DNA of 5,275 nt, from contig BNVE01000188.1 in assembly GCA_025997875.1 (NCBI GenBank), forward strand, positions 1-5,275, in the 5' to 3' direction. The translations under genes were made by a program, and so were the position numbers. Shown one piece after another: positions 1 to 5,275 of the stretch. The stretch is from Spirochaetia bacterium. Its GTDB lineage: Bacteria > Spirochaetota > Spirochaetia > Treponematales > Breznakiellaceae. Positions within the stretch are counted from its first letter, which is position 1, and the number at the start of each line of letters is the position of its first letter. The notes beneath the pieces were generated by a model that worked only from the letters and a program-made list of their open reading frames with translations, did not search any database and was not told where the DNA came from.

Positions 1-1
1 C

Positions 2-1846
2 AAAGAAGAAAAGGAACTCGAAAAGGAAGCAACCATATGGGTCAGCGGTTTAGACCGTATTCATGCTGCCCGAAAGATACTAACCTGTTATGATTTTTCC
101 GCTACTCCTTTTGCTCCTTCCGGTAATAAGAACAATCCCGAAGGTCTCTTTGATTGGATAGTAAGCGATTTTGGACTTAATGACGGTATCGAATCCGGTT
201 TGGTAAAAACGCCCCGTGTGGTTGTCCGTGATGACGGAATCCCAGACGCTAAAAGTTTCCGCTCCAAATTATACCACATCTATACCGACCCCACCGTAAA
301 GGATGACATTAACCGCAAAGCAGAACCGCAAGAACCATTACCGGATTTAATTAACCAAGCCTATTATCTTTTAGGAAAAGATTGGCTGGAAACCTATAAT
401 GAATGGAATAAAAAAGGTTCCGCAGTTCCACCTGTAATGATAACCGTAGCCAATCGCACCGAGACCGCCGCCCGAATAAAATACGCTTTTGAGCATAAGC
501 GTATCCCAGTAGATGAATTATGTGAGCCTGATTATCTCAAACACATCGACTCAAATACCGTAGAGCAAGACGATGATTTACGGGAAATCGTTAATACAGT
601 AGGACAGAAAGGTAAGCCAGGCGAACAGATTAGAAATGTAATATCTGTCGGAATGCTCACCGAAGGATGGGACGCAAAAACCGTCACCCATATTTTAGGT
701 TTAAGGGCTTTTACCAGTCAATTACTTTGCGAACAAGTAGTTGGACGGGGACTCCGCCGAACATCGTATGACATCGAAGAAACAGGTGAAGATGGCAAAG
801 CCGCTATGTATTCCCCAGAATATGTAAATATATTCGGTATCCCTTTTACCTTCCTTCCCCACGAGACGGATGAGGGCGGTAGTATTCCGCCAAAGCCAAA
901 AACAACGATAGAAGCATTAGCAGGAAAAAAGGAATTTCAAATTGACTGGCCTAATATCACACGCATAAACCGAGAGCTAAACCCAAAACTACACATTGAT
1001 ATTTCCCACATTCCATCACTTGTCCTGGACGCTTCTCAAACCCGGCTTCGAGCCGATATGGCCCCTATACTGAATGGAAAGTTCGATTTAGAAAAATGCA
1101 CCGATATTGACCTACAAAAACTTGAAGCAAACCTACGCTTGCAGCGTGTCGTCTTTCTTGCGGCCGGTGAAGTGTATGAGATGATGAAATCATCGTGGCA
1201 AAATGAAGGAACAAAATTTGCTCTTTTAGGTCAGGTTATCAACATTGTTGAGCAATATCTTAATTTCGGTAAAATCACGATTGAGCCACGCTTATTTGAA
1301 ACTGATACATTGCGAAGAAAGATATTGTTTATGGCTAACATGAATTTGATAGTCCAGCACCTCTGGAGTTATATCAAATTGGAGCAATCAGACAAAATAA
1401 TCCCTGTTTTTGACGAAAATAAAAAGGTCCGCTCTACTGCCGATATGCCTACTTGGTACACCAGCAAGCCAAATTTTCCCACGAGGAAATCTCATATCAG
1501 TCATTGCGTTTTTGACAGCACATGGGAAGCCACCGAAAGTTATGTGTTGGAAAAAAACCCACATGTCGCCGCTTGGGTAAAAAACGACCACATCGGATTT
1601 GAGATAGGCTATATCTATAATGGCGTATTTCATAAATACTACCCCGACTTTCTGATAAAACTGGATAATGGTAAAACCTTGGTGCTTGAAACAAAAGGTC
1701 AAGACAATCCCATTGTAAAAGAAAAAAGGAAAGCCCTCGCCGAATGGATAGAAGCGGTCAATTCCATAGAGGAATTTGGGGTATGGTGTAGCGATATTTC
1801 TTTCAATGTCTCTGATGTTGATGGGATTATTGAGAAACATTTATAG
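2..1846 (+). CDS. Type III-like restriction enzyme Res subunit (SF2 helicase plus PD-(D/E)xK nuclease), 5' truncated
   Basis: The reading frame is open from base 2, so the gene starts left of the window. A TTG at 200 could be mistaken for a start but lies inside conserved helicase sequence. Counting from base 2, 614 residues are visible. They include YDFSATPF (residues 30-37, helicase motif III), the stretch FDWIVSDFGLNDGIESGLVK typical of type III Res proteins, MLTEGWDAKTV (from base 653, motif V region) and QVVGRGLRR (bases 734-760, motif VI arginines). The C-terminus has the PD-(D/E)xK pattern: YYPDF with Asp549, then LETKG with Glu563 and Lys565. The Walker A and DEAD/DEAH motifs would lie upstream. 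The family couples ATP-driven translocation on DNA to cleavage and normally works with a Mod methyltransferase, which is not visible here. The nuclease end appears intact, so activity is plausible. Exact subfamily is uncertain; BPTD_3080-type Res-like nucleases are an alternative. Confidence 0.9.
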   Translation, partial: KEEKELEKEATIWVSGLDRIHAARKILTCYDFSATPFAPSGNKNNPEGLFDWIVSDFGLNDGIESGLVKTPRVVVRDDGIPDAKSFRSKLYHIYTDPTVKDDINRKAEPQEPLPDLINQAYYLLGKDWLETYNEWNKKGSAVPPVMITVANRTETAARIKYAFEHKRIPVDELCEPDYLKHIDSNTVEQDDDLREIVNTVGQKGKPGEQIRNVISVGMLTEGWDAKTVTHILGLRAFTSQLLCEQVVGRGLRRTSYDIEETGEDGKAAMYSPEYVNIFGIPFTFLPHETDEGGSIPPKPKTTIEALAGKKEFQIDWPNITRINRELNPKLHIDISHIPSLVLDASQTRLRADMAPILNGKFDLEKCTDIDLQKLEANLRLQRVVFLAAGEVYEMMKSSWQNEGTKFALLGQVINIVEQYLNFGKITIEPRLFETDTLRRKILFMANMNLIVQHLWSYIKLEQSDKIIPVFDENKKVRSTADMPTWYTSKPNFPTRKSHISHCVFDSTWEATESYVLEKNPHVAAWVKNDHIGFEIGYIYNGVFHKYYPDFLIKLDNGKTLVLETKGQDNPIVKEKRKALAEWIEAVNSIEEFGVWCSDISFNVSDVDGIIEKHL

Positions 1847-1871
1847 GAAGAAGGACTGGAAATAACAATTC

Positions 1872-2903
1872 ATGAAAACAGTTTTTGTTATCGGGGCAGG
1901 AGCAAGCAAAGAAATTGGTATGCCTACTGGTGATGAACTAAAATCAACTATATCACTTCTTCTTAAAGTAAAAGAAGGTACGGTTCAGGGATATGAGAAT
2001 AGTCCTTTAGACATAAAGAATGCGATTTATTGCCTTTCTGATGCTGACCCAAAGGAAATTAGCAAGTATAATGATGCTATGACAGCTATTAGTGAAGGAT
2101 TACCTTATGATATTTCTATTGACAATTTCATAGATAAGCATAAAGAAAATAACTATATTGTATCATTAGGAAAATTAATGATTGTTTATGCAATACTTTA
2201 TGCTGAAAAAAACTCTAACTTATATTCAAAGGATAAAAACATTTATGCCAATTATCCTTCAAATACATGGTATATTCCTTTTTTTCAAAGACTTATGGAA
2301 AACTGCCATAACTCAATAGACGAAATCAAAGAAAGATTAAATGATATTACATTTATTATTTTTAATTATGATCGTTGTTTTGAAACATTTTTTCGTCTTG
2401 CCTTAATGAAAAATTACTTAATGGATTTATTAACAGCAGAAGAAATTGTCTCTGAAATGAACATTATCCACCCTTACGGAATTGTAGGAAACAGTCCATT
2501 AGGCGTTATGCCTGAATACACTGGCGGTAGTTCCTCGGCAAAGCCGGGGGACTTTGTTTCACAGAGTTTAGTAAATATTTCAAAAGAAATAAAGTCTTTT
2601 ACAGAAAGTATCGATCCGAAAGATGAGAATAACAAAAAGTTAGTTGAAGCCTGTGCTAAAACGGAAAAGATAATATTTTTAGGATTTGCCTTTGCCTTAC
2701 AAAATATGAAATTATTATATCCTTCGCCAAGAAAAGATCATCTACATTTATATGGGACACGCAAGGGAATGTCTGATTATGAAATGCAACGCTTACCATT
2801 CCTTTGGAGCTTTATTCATGATGCATTACATCCCACATTGATTGATGTAAAATGCGTTGATTTTTTCAAAGAGTTTCAGTATTCTCTTTCCTTTATTAAT
2901 TAA
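1872..2903 (+). CDS. SIR2-like domain protein, putative NAD-consuming defence effector
   Basis: This 343-residue protein starts MKTVFVIGAGASKEIGMPTG, a Rossmann nucleotide-binding loop (GAGAS, residues 8-12) as in SIR2-like proteins. SIDNFID (82-88) is a motif often seen in bacterial SIR2-like proteins. IIFNYDRCFE (162-171) supplies a candidate catalytic Asn165, IHPYG (199-203) a candidate catalytic His200, and IIFLGFAF (267-274) resembles the late strand of the fold. No zinc-binding cysteine cluster is obvious, which argues against a protein deacetylase. Related bacterial proteins in defence loci deplete NAD+ after phage sensing; that role is inferred here. ATG 1872 is chosen because the GAGAS loop must lie close to the N-terminus. 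Its Shine-Dalgarno is weak: AAGGA lies 16 bases upstream. The gene follows the Res gene by 25 bases and could be co-transcribed, but is far more AT-rich, suggesting separate acquisition. No second sensor domain is evident. Confidence 0.75.
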   Translation: MKTVFVIGAGASKEIGMPTGDELKSTISLLLKVKEGTVQGYENSPLDIKNAIYCLSDADPKEISKYNDAMTAISEGLPYDISIDNFIDKHKENNYIVSLGKLMIVYAILYAEKNSNLYSKDKNIYANYPSNTWYIPFFQRLMENCHNSIDEIKERLNDITFIIFNYDRCFETFFRLALMKNYLMDLLTAEEIVSEMNIIHPYGIVGNSPLGVMPEYTGGSSSAKPGDFVSQSLVNISKEIKSFTESIDPKDENNKKLVEACAKTEKIIFLGFAFALQNMKLLYPSPRKDHLHLYGTRKGMSDYEMQRLPFLWSFIHDALHPTLIDVKCVDFFKEFQYSLSFIN

Positions 2904-2989
2904 TTACCAATAGTCATATTACTTCTTTTATCATCTTTAACAATAAATTATTTAATGTGAATAATGACTAATTCTTTAAGAATATAAAA
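2904..2989. promoter_or_regulatory. AT-rich spacer with inverted repeats, likely promoter/operator of the winged-helix cassette
   Basis: This is the only spacer on the + strand large enough for a promoter. A weak candidate is TTTAAC (2936-2941), then 18 bases, then AATAAT (2960-2965); the -10 matches consensus at 5 of 6 positions but the -35 only at 3. Two inverted repeats are present: TAGTCAT (2911-2917) with ATGACTA (2964-2970), and ATTCTT-T-AAGAAT (2971-2983). No GC-rich stem with a T-run terminates the SIR2-like gene, so read-through is possible. The promoter assignment is inference. Confidence 0.35.
2971..2983. repeat. 13-base palindrome just upstream of the winged-helix gene
   Basis: ATTCTT-T-AAGAAT has perfect 6-base arms around one central base. 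It ends 6 bases before ATG 2990, where a ribosome binding site would normally be. It could be an operator for the winged-helix protein encoded next to it, or a small RNA hairpin limiting translation. In such AT-rich DNA a chance palindrome of this size is possible. Confidence 0.4.
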
Positions 2990-3346
2990 ATGAACGATAA
3001 AAGACTCTCCAATTATTACCATTTCTTATCCTGCTGGTATTTATCTACCGACCTAAAACCCCATAATCAAGCCGCTGATGGACTCCGTTATATGGACGCT
3101 ACATACCTCGCCAGCCAGCTCGGTTTTAAGCCACGGATGATCTATAAACTTACTCGACAATTATTAGACAATAAGGAAATAACACCAGTTTCAAAATCAT
3201 ACAATGGCAAAGGCTTTAATCACTCATCCTGTTCCAAATTATACCAACTTGATAAGGATATTATTGAAAATTACTTATTACTGATAAAAATGAAATATCG
3301 TAGAATCCCCGATTATGTTGCGTTCTTCACTAACTCAATGAACTAA
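2990..3346 (+). CDS. Small winged helix-turn-helix protein
   Basis: The 118-residue protein has a helix-turn-helix pattern at residues 36-60: DATYLASQLGF as the first helices, then KPRMIYKLTRQLLDNKEI as recognition helix and start of the wing. A basic, Gly-containing stretch follows (KSYNGKGF, 69-76), then SKLYQL (82-87), as the two wing strands. The C-terminal third is helical and basic (KMKYRRIPDY, 100-109). This layout suits a DNA-binding regulator or a replication/partition-type protein of a mobile element; I do not recognise the family. An in-frame TAA lies at 2969-2971, so ATG 2990 is the first possible ATG. No Shine-Dalgarno precedes it; the spot is occupied by a palindrome. A later ATG at residue 35 would keep the HTH but lose the N-terminal helix. 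It heads a cassette with two small genes and may regulate it. Confidence 0.65.
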   Translation: MNDKRLSNYYHFLSCWYLSTDLKPHNQAADGLRYMDATYLASQLGFKPRMIYKLTRQLLDNKEITPVSKSYNGKGFNHSSCSKLYQLDKDIIENYLLLIKMKYRRIPDYVAFFTNSMN

Positions 3347-3352
3347 TTAAGC

Positions 3353-3544
3353 ATGGAAAACGAAATAAACACTATTCCACAAACAGCGGCGTATTCCAAA
3401 CTTGTCAAAATTATTCAGGATAGGACAGGAATCGACATTCTAACTGGACTACCACTAAAAAAAATTAGTTCCGATTTACTATCATCAGACTTTGATCCTT
3501 TACCAATTTTAAATCAAATACAGGAGATTATTTATGAACTTTAA
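3353..3544 (+). CDS. 63-residue hypothetical protein, second gene of the cassette
   Basis: I do not recognise this protein. It is 63 residues, without membrane segment or signal peptide, and has a helix (AAYSKLVKIIQDRTG, about 12-26), a middle segment (IDILTGLPLKKISSDLL) and a C-terminal acidic, hydrophobic helix (ILNQIQEIIYEL, 52-63). It begins 6 bases after the stop of the winged-helix gene and has no clear Shine-Dalgarno, so it is probably translated by coupling. Its last 11 bases overlap the next gene, which starts within its final codons. Tight packing of three short same-strand frames is the main reason to accept it as real. A partner or adaptor for the winged-helix protein is possible but unproven. 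Confidence 0.55.
   Translation: MENEINTIPQTAAYSKLVKIIQDRTGIDILTGLPLKKISSDLLSSDFDPLPILNQIQEIIYEL
3522..3526 (+). promoter_or_regulatory. Strong ribosome binding site for the 57-residue gene
   Basis: AGGAG lies inside the end of the preceding gene, 7 bases before ATG 3534. It is the only good Shine-Dalgarno among the + strand starts and is the main evidence that the short downstream frame is translated. Confidence 0.6.
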
Positions 3545-3707
3545 CAGAATGTTTAATAGTATAAACCCACAATCGGTTAAAAATGATACAGATGTCTTAA
3601 AAACCAGAAACTATGACGATAACCATGATAAAAATAAGCGGATTTATCAGATTTCTAATACAGATGGTAAAAAGTCTATCAAGAAGTGGCGGGCCAATCA
3701 ATACTGA
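3534..3707 (+). CDS. 57-residue basic hypothetical protein, third gene of the cassette
   Basis: This short frame runs from ATG 3534 to TGA 3705-3707. It begins MNFNRMFNSINPQS, continues through a polar, Asp/Asn/Lys-rich middle (residues 17-36), and ends in a basic tail with KKSIKKWRANQY (46-57). There is no transmembrane segment and no cysteine. The high Lys/Arg content of the C-terminal half suggests nucleic-acid contact, but I do not recognise a family and infer no function. Support for a real gene comes from the AGGAG site 7 bases upstream, the 11-base overlap with the previous gene in another frame, and the fact that it fills the space up to the convergent - strand gene. It could be missed by pipelines with a 60-residue cut-off. 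Confidence 0.6.
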   Translation: MNFNRMFNSINPQSVKNDTDVLKTRNYDDNHDKNKRIYQISNTDGKKSIKKWRANQY

Positions 3708-3725
3708 AACTTTTCATAACAACAA

Positions 3726-3941
3726 TCATCTGTTTAAGACATCATCTACCTGATTTTGAATCTTTTGAATAAAAATCTTAATACCTTCCGGCGTTCCTTT
3801 TTCCATATCCTCCGGATCCAAAAGTAATGCTTTGACCATATCACCAAGAGCAATCAATTCTGAATGGACATCTGCTAAAATCTGAATCTTGGCTTCCACT
3901 TCTTTTCTAAACAAAAATACAATATTGTCATTATCAGCCAT
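3726..3941 (-). CDS. 71-residue helical hypothetical protein downstream of the recombinase
   Basis: The protein starts MADNDNIVFLFRKEVEAK and is almost entirely predictable as helix, with heptad-like hydrophobics around residues 12-40 (VEAKIQILADVHSELIALGDMVKALLL). A turn follows (DPEDMEKGTPEG), then a C-terminal helix (IKIFIQKIQNQVDDVLNR). ATG 3941 is preferred over the in-frame ATG at 3954-3956, because AGGAGG (3946-3951) sits 4 bases before it and would lie inside the coding sequence of the longer form. The gene follows the recombinase by 49 bases on the same strand and has the same AGGAGG-4-ATG arrangement, suggesting a two-gene unit. It might be a small accessory factor or an oligomerising regulator; I do not recognise the family. 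The stop TGA (3726-3728) faces the + strand cassette. Confidence 0.6.
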   Translation of the reverse strand: MADNDNIVFLFRKEVEAKIQILADVHSELIALGDMVKALLLDPEDMEKGTPEGIKIFIQKIQNQVDDVLNR

Positions 3942-3945
3942 AAAA

Positions 3946-3951
3946 CCTCCT
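3946..3951 (-). promoter_or_regulatory. Ribosome binding site that decides the start of the 71-residue gene
   Basis: On the - strand AGGAGG lies 4 bases before ATG 3941. An upstream in-frame ATG at 3956 has no such site and would place this motif inside the gene, so the shorter protein is preferred. Confidence 0.65.
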
Positions 3952-3990
3952 CTCATTATTCAAAATAACCACACGCCAAGGAAATTATTC

Positions 3991-4965
3991 TTAAATCTCC
4001 ACAACACCAAGACCTTTAAGATAGCGTTCTGTGATGGCAATACTGGAATGGAATAAAAGTTTTGACACCCGGTAGATGTCCTTGTTCTTCTTATACTCAG
4101 CCACGGCGTAGTAATGACGAAAATCGTGACTACTATATTGGTTCCTAATCAGGCCAGCCTTATAGAGCCGCTCCATTTGCTTCTTAACCCGTGTTTTGAG
4201 CGCGTTGCTGGTGAAATCAGCGAAAGGTTTATGTGTAGTCAGCCCTGCTTCCTTAATAGCCTGTATCGCTTCTTGGGGTATCTCACCAGCAATGTCTATC
4301 TGCTTGCTTCTGGCGTTAAACTTGGTTCCCCAGATAGTCATTCCCGGTAAGGCTCCTATACGGAAACCACGAGAATACAAACAGGTAATAACGGCTTTTT
4401 CCAGTGGAGGAACATTGTTTAAGATGACCTTAATTTCATCATCGGTAGGTATAACGGTCGTTTTCGATGCCCTATTGGAAGGTTTTGCTCTGGTTCCACG
4501 GAACGGATTACTAACCGCCTTATGTCTCCGGGACATAAAGGTAAAAAATGATGAAGCAATCGAGACTTCCAACCGGATAGAAGCCGCCGCCCGCCCCTCT
4601 TGCCGTAAAGAGTAAATATACTGGTCAGCCTGAGCCGGGGTCGTTGCCAATAACTTAATTTTATTCTGTGAAGCATACCGTTCCAATTTTCTTAATCCGG
4701 TCTTATAGGCTGATTTAGTGGAAAGGCTGTTGTTAGGGCTTATGGATTTGAGGAATACCGCCTTTTCCTTGCTGTAATCAATACCGGCGATTCCTACCTC
4801 ATGTTTGAGTTCGTCAGAAAGCCGCTGGGTGGTCATAATCCGGCAGAGTTGTTCCAACTGCTCTAAATTGAGGTCGGAAAGCTGCGGCTGGGTCTTTGCA
4901 ATCCTTGTAGCCAAGGCATCTATGTCAATCGAAGGCGTTATCTGTCTATTCACCATTCCGGTCAT
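3991..4965 (-). CDS. Tyrosine-type site-specific recombinase/integrase
   Basis: The 324-residue protein has the two-domain build of phage-integrase/Xer-like recombinases. Residues about 65-155 form the SAM-like core-binding domain (STKSAYKTGLRKLERYASQ, then ASIRLEVSIASSFFTFM, then NPFRG). The catalytic domain follows with Arg202 (SRGFRIGAL), His280 and Arg283 (SSHDFRHYYAV), His306 (LLFHSSIAI) and the nucleophile Tyr315 (TERYL). Spacing from Arg283 to Tyr315 (32) and from His306 to Tyr315 (9) is normal for active enzymes. The catalytic Lys is probably Lys215 or Lys221. Box I reads R-I-G-A, with Ala where most family members have Glu. The enzyme breaks and rejoins DNA at short inverted core sites. 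About 60 extra N-terminal residues precede the core-binding domain. ATG 4965 follows AGGAGG by 4 bases. An inverted repeat lies directly upstream, and a small gene follows. It could be an element integrase or a local inversion recombinase. Confidence 0.93.
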   Translation of the reverse strand: MTGMVNRQITPSIDIDALATRIAKTQPQLSDLNLEQLEQLCRIMTTQRLSDELKHEVGIAGIDYSKEKAVFLKSISPNNSLSTKSAYKTGLRKLERYASQNKIKLLATTPAQADQYIYSLRQEGRAAASIRLEVSIASSFFTFMSRRHKAVSNPFRGTRAKPSNRASKTTVIPTDDEIKVILNNVPPLEKAVITCLYSRGFRIGALPGMTIWGTKFNARSKQIDIAGEIPQEAIQAIKEAGLTTHKPFADFTSNALKTRVKKQMERLYKAGLIRNQYSSHDFRHYYAVAEYKKNKDIYRVSKLLFHSSIAITERYLKGLGVVEI

Positions 4966-4969
4966 AATT

Positions 4970-4975
4970 CCTCCT
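4970..4975 (-). promoter_or_regulatory. Ribosome binding site of the recombinase
   Basis: AGGAGG on the - strand sits 4 bases before ATG 4965. It supports this start over the second ATG three codons later (codon 4). Confidence 0.75.
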
Positions 4976-4986
4976 AAAATAGGGAA

Positions 4987-5011
4987 GACTCATATATGTC
5001 CATTATGAGTC
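4987..5011. repeat. Perfect 8-base inverted repeat upstream of the recombinase; candidate recombination core site or operator
   Basis: GACTCATA (4987-4994) and TATGAGTC (5004-5011) are perfect inverted arms around a 9-base spacer TATGTCCAT. The site lies between the stop of the partial gene at the right and the recombinase ribosome binding site. The arm-spacer-arm layout resembles tyrosine recombinase core sites, which have short inverted arms around a 6-9 base crossover region. It could equally be an autoregulatory operator or an RNA hairpin. As a terminator it is poor: the stem is AT-rich and on the - strand is followed by TTCCCTATTTT rather than a clean T-run. Confidence 0.5.
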
Positions 5012-5028
5012 CAGTTTCCTCAAAAAAA

Positions 5029-5275
5029 TTACTCTGGCACCTTTTCCAGATACTCATAAAGCAGCCCAAGGCTTTTTCTGACCCTGATTTTTATTTCCTC
5101 GAATAATCCAAAATCCCGGCTCAATGGGTCGGGTTTTATGTATTCAAGGACTTCCTCGGCGCAACCGATAAAAGATTGCACTTGGTATTTATTGACGGCG
5201 TAAGCCTTGACAGAGGCTTTGAGGTATATTTCCACCGATTCAGGATCCCAAAAGAAGTCGATAAGCGTTTCGTAA
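5029..5275 (-). CDS. Hypothetical protein, C-terminal part; gene continues beyond the right edge
   Basis: The frame is open from the right edge to TAA at 5029-5031, giving 81 visible residues that begin YETLIDFFWDPESVEIYL. A GTG at 5233-5235 could be read as a start, but coherent protein-like sequence continues upstream of it, so the gene is more likely truncated by the window. The visible part is helical and mixed-charge, with segments such as KYQVQSFIGCAEEVLEYIKP and FEEIKIRVRKSLGLLYEYLEKVPE. There is no signal or membrane segment. I do not recognise the family. It lies 63 bases upstream of the recombinase on the same strand; whether they are co-transcribed depends on whether the intervening inverted repeat stops transcription. 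Confidence 0.55.
   Translation of the reverse strand, partial: YETLIDFFWDPESVEIYLKASVKAYAVNKYQVQSFIGCAEEVLEYIKPDPLSRDFGLFEEIKIRVRKSLGLLYEYLEKVPE

Noticed and set aside
200..202. TTG as the start codon of the Res gene
   Set aside because: Helicase-family sequence including YDFSATPF lies in frame upstream, so the codon is internal.
88..279. Open frame on the - strand, 63 residues
   Set aside because: It is a shadow of the Res gene, whose frame is open across it and carries clear helicase motifs.
1551..1557. Run of seven A in the Res nuclease domain as a phase-variation tract
   Set aside because: It is short, encodes ordinary residues in an intact frame, and similar A-runs are common in this DNA.
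1388..1840. Open - strand frames of 150 and 65 residues under the 3' end of the Res gene
   Set aside because: The + strand encodes the conserved nuclease domain here. The antisense translations are rich in Phe/Tyr/His as expected of a shadow frame.
263..3246. A 14-base identical stretch (TCCAAATTATACCA) at 263-276 and 3233-3246
   Set aside because: Both copies encode Ser-Lys-Leu-Tyr in unrelated proteins and have no shared flanks, so coincidence is the simplest explanation.
4114..5008. Several open frames on both strands inside or across the recombinase gene (4114-4350, 4196-4615, 4419-4676, 4805-5008)
   Set aside because: All lie over the recombinase, which has complete catalytic motifs, and none shows its own convincing motif or start signal.
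4976..5011. The inverted repeat as an intrinsic terminator for the gene at the right edge
   Set aside because: The stem is AT-rich and is not followed directly by a T-run in the direction of transcription.
1..5275. CRISPR array, tRNA or rRNA gene
   Set aside because: I saw no regularly spaced direct repeats and no cloverleaf-like or conserved ribosomal sequence on either strand.

Overview
The window looks like part of a bacterial chromosome or large mobile element: an accessory region carrying defence-type genes and a site-specific recombinase. Ribosome binding sites are of the AGGAGG type at three genes, and base composition is moderate but uneven (32 of 60 bases are G or C at 1021-1080, only 13 of 60 at 2101-2160). 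The style would fit a spirochaete such as a host-associated Treponema, or a Firmicute, but nothing here fixes the taxon.

Left part (1-2903, + strand). The window opens inside a large gene for a type III-like restriction helicase-nuclease (Res). The visible 614 residues hold the SAT motif, the C-terminal helicase motifs and a C-terminal PD-(D/E)xK nuclease. The partner methyltransferase is not in the window and would be expected upstream. A much more AT-rich gene follows after 25 bases. It encodes a 343-residue SIR2-like protein with the nucleotide-binding GAGAS motif and plausible catalytic Asn and His, a type often seen as an NAD-consuming antiphage effector.

Middle part (2904-3707, + strand). 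An 86-base AT-rich spacer with two inverted repeats leads into a compact three-gene cassette: a 118-residue winged-helix protein, a 63-residue protein 6 bases later, and a 57-residue basic protein. The last overlaps its neighbour by 11 bases and has the best ribosome binding site of the three. I recognise no family for the two small proteins.

Right part (3726-5275, - strand). This reads from right to left. First comes the 3' end of an unrecognised gene running off the right edge. A 63-base spacer with a perfect 8-base inverted repeat follows, then a complete tyrosine recombinase with all canonical catalytic Arg/His/Arg/His/Tyr positions, and finally a 71-residue helical protein. The last two share the same AGGAGG-4-ATG start arrangement and probably form one unit. 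The + and - strand blocks converge with only 18 bases between stop codons.

Taken together, this is best read as a defence island (restriction nuclease plus SIR2-like effector) next to a recombinase-bearing mobile segment. The winged-helix/63/57 cassette is the part most likely to be undescribed.
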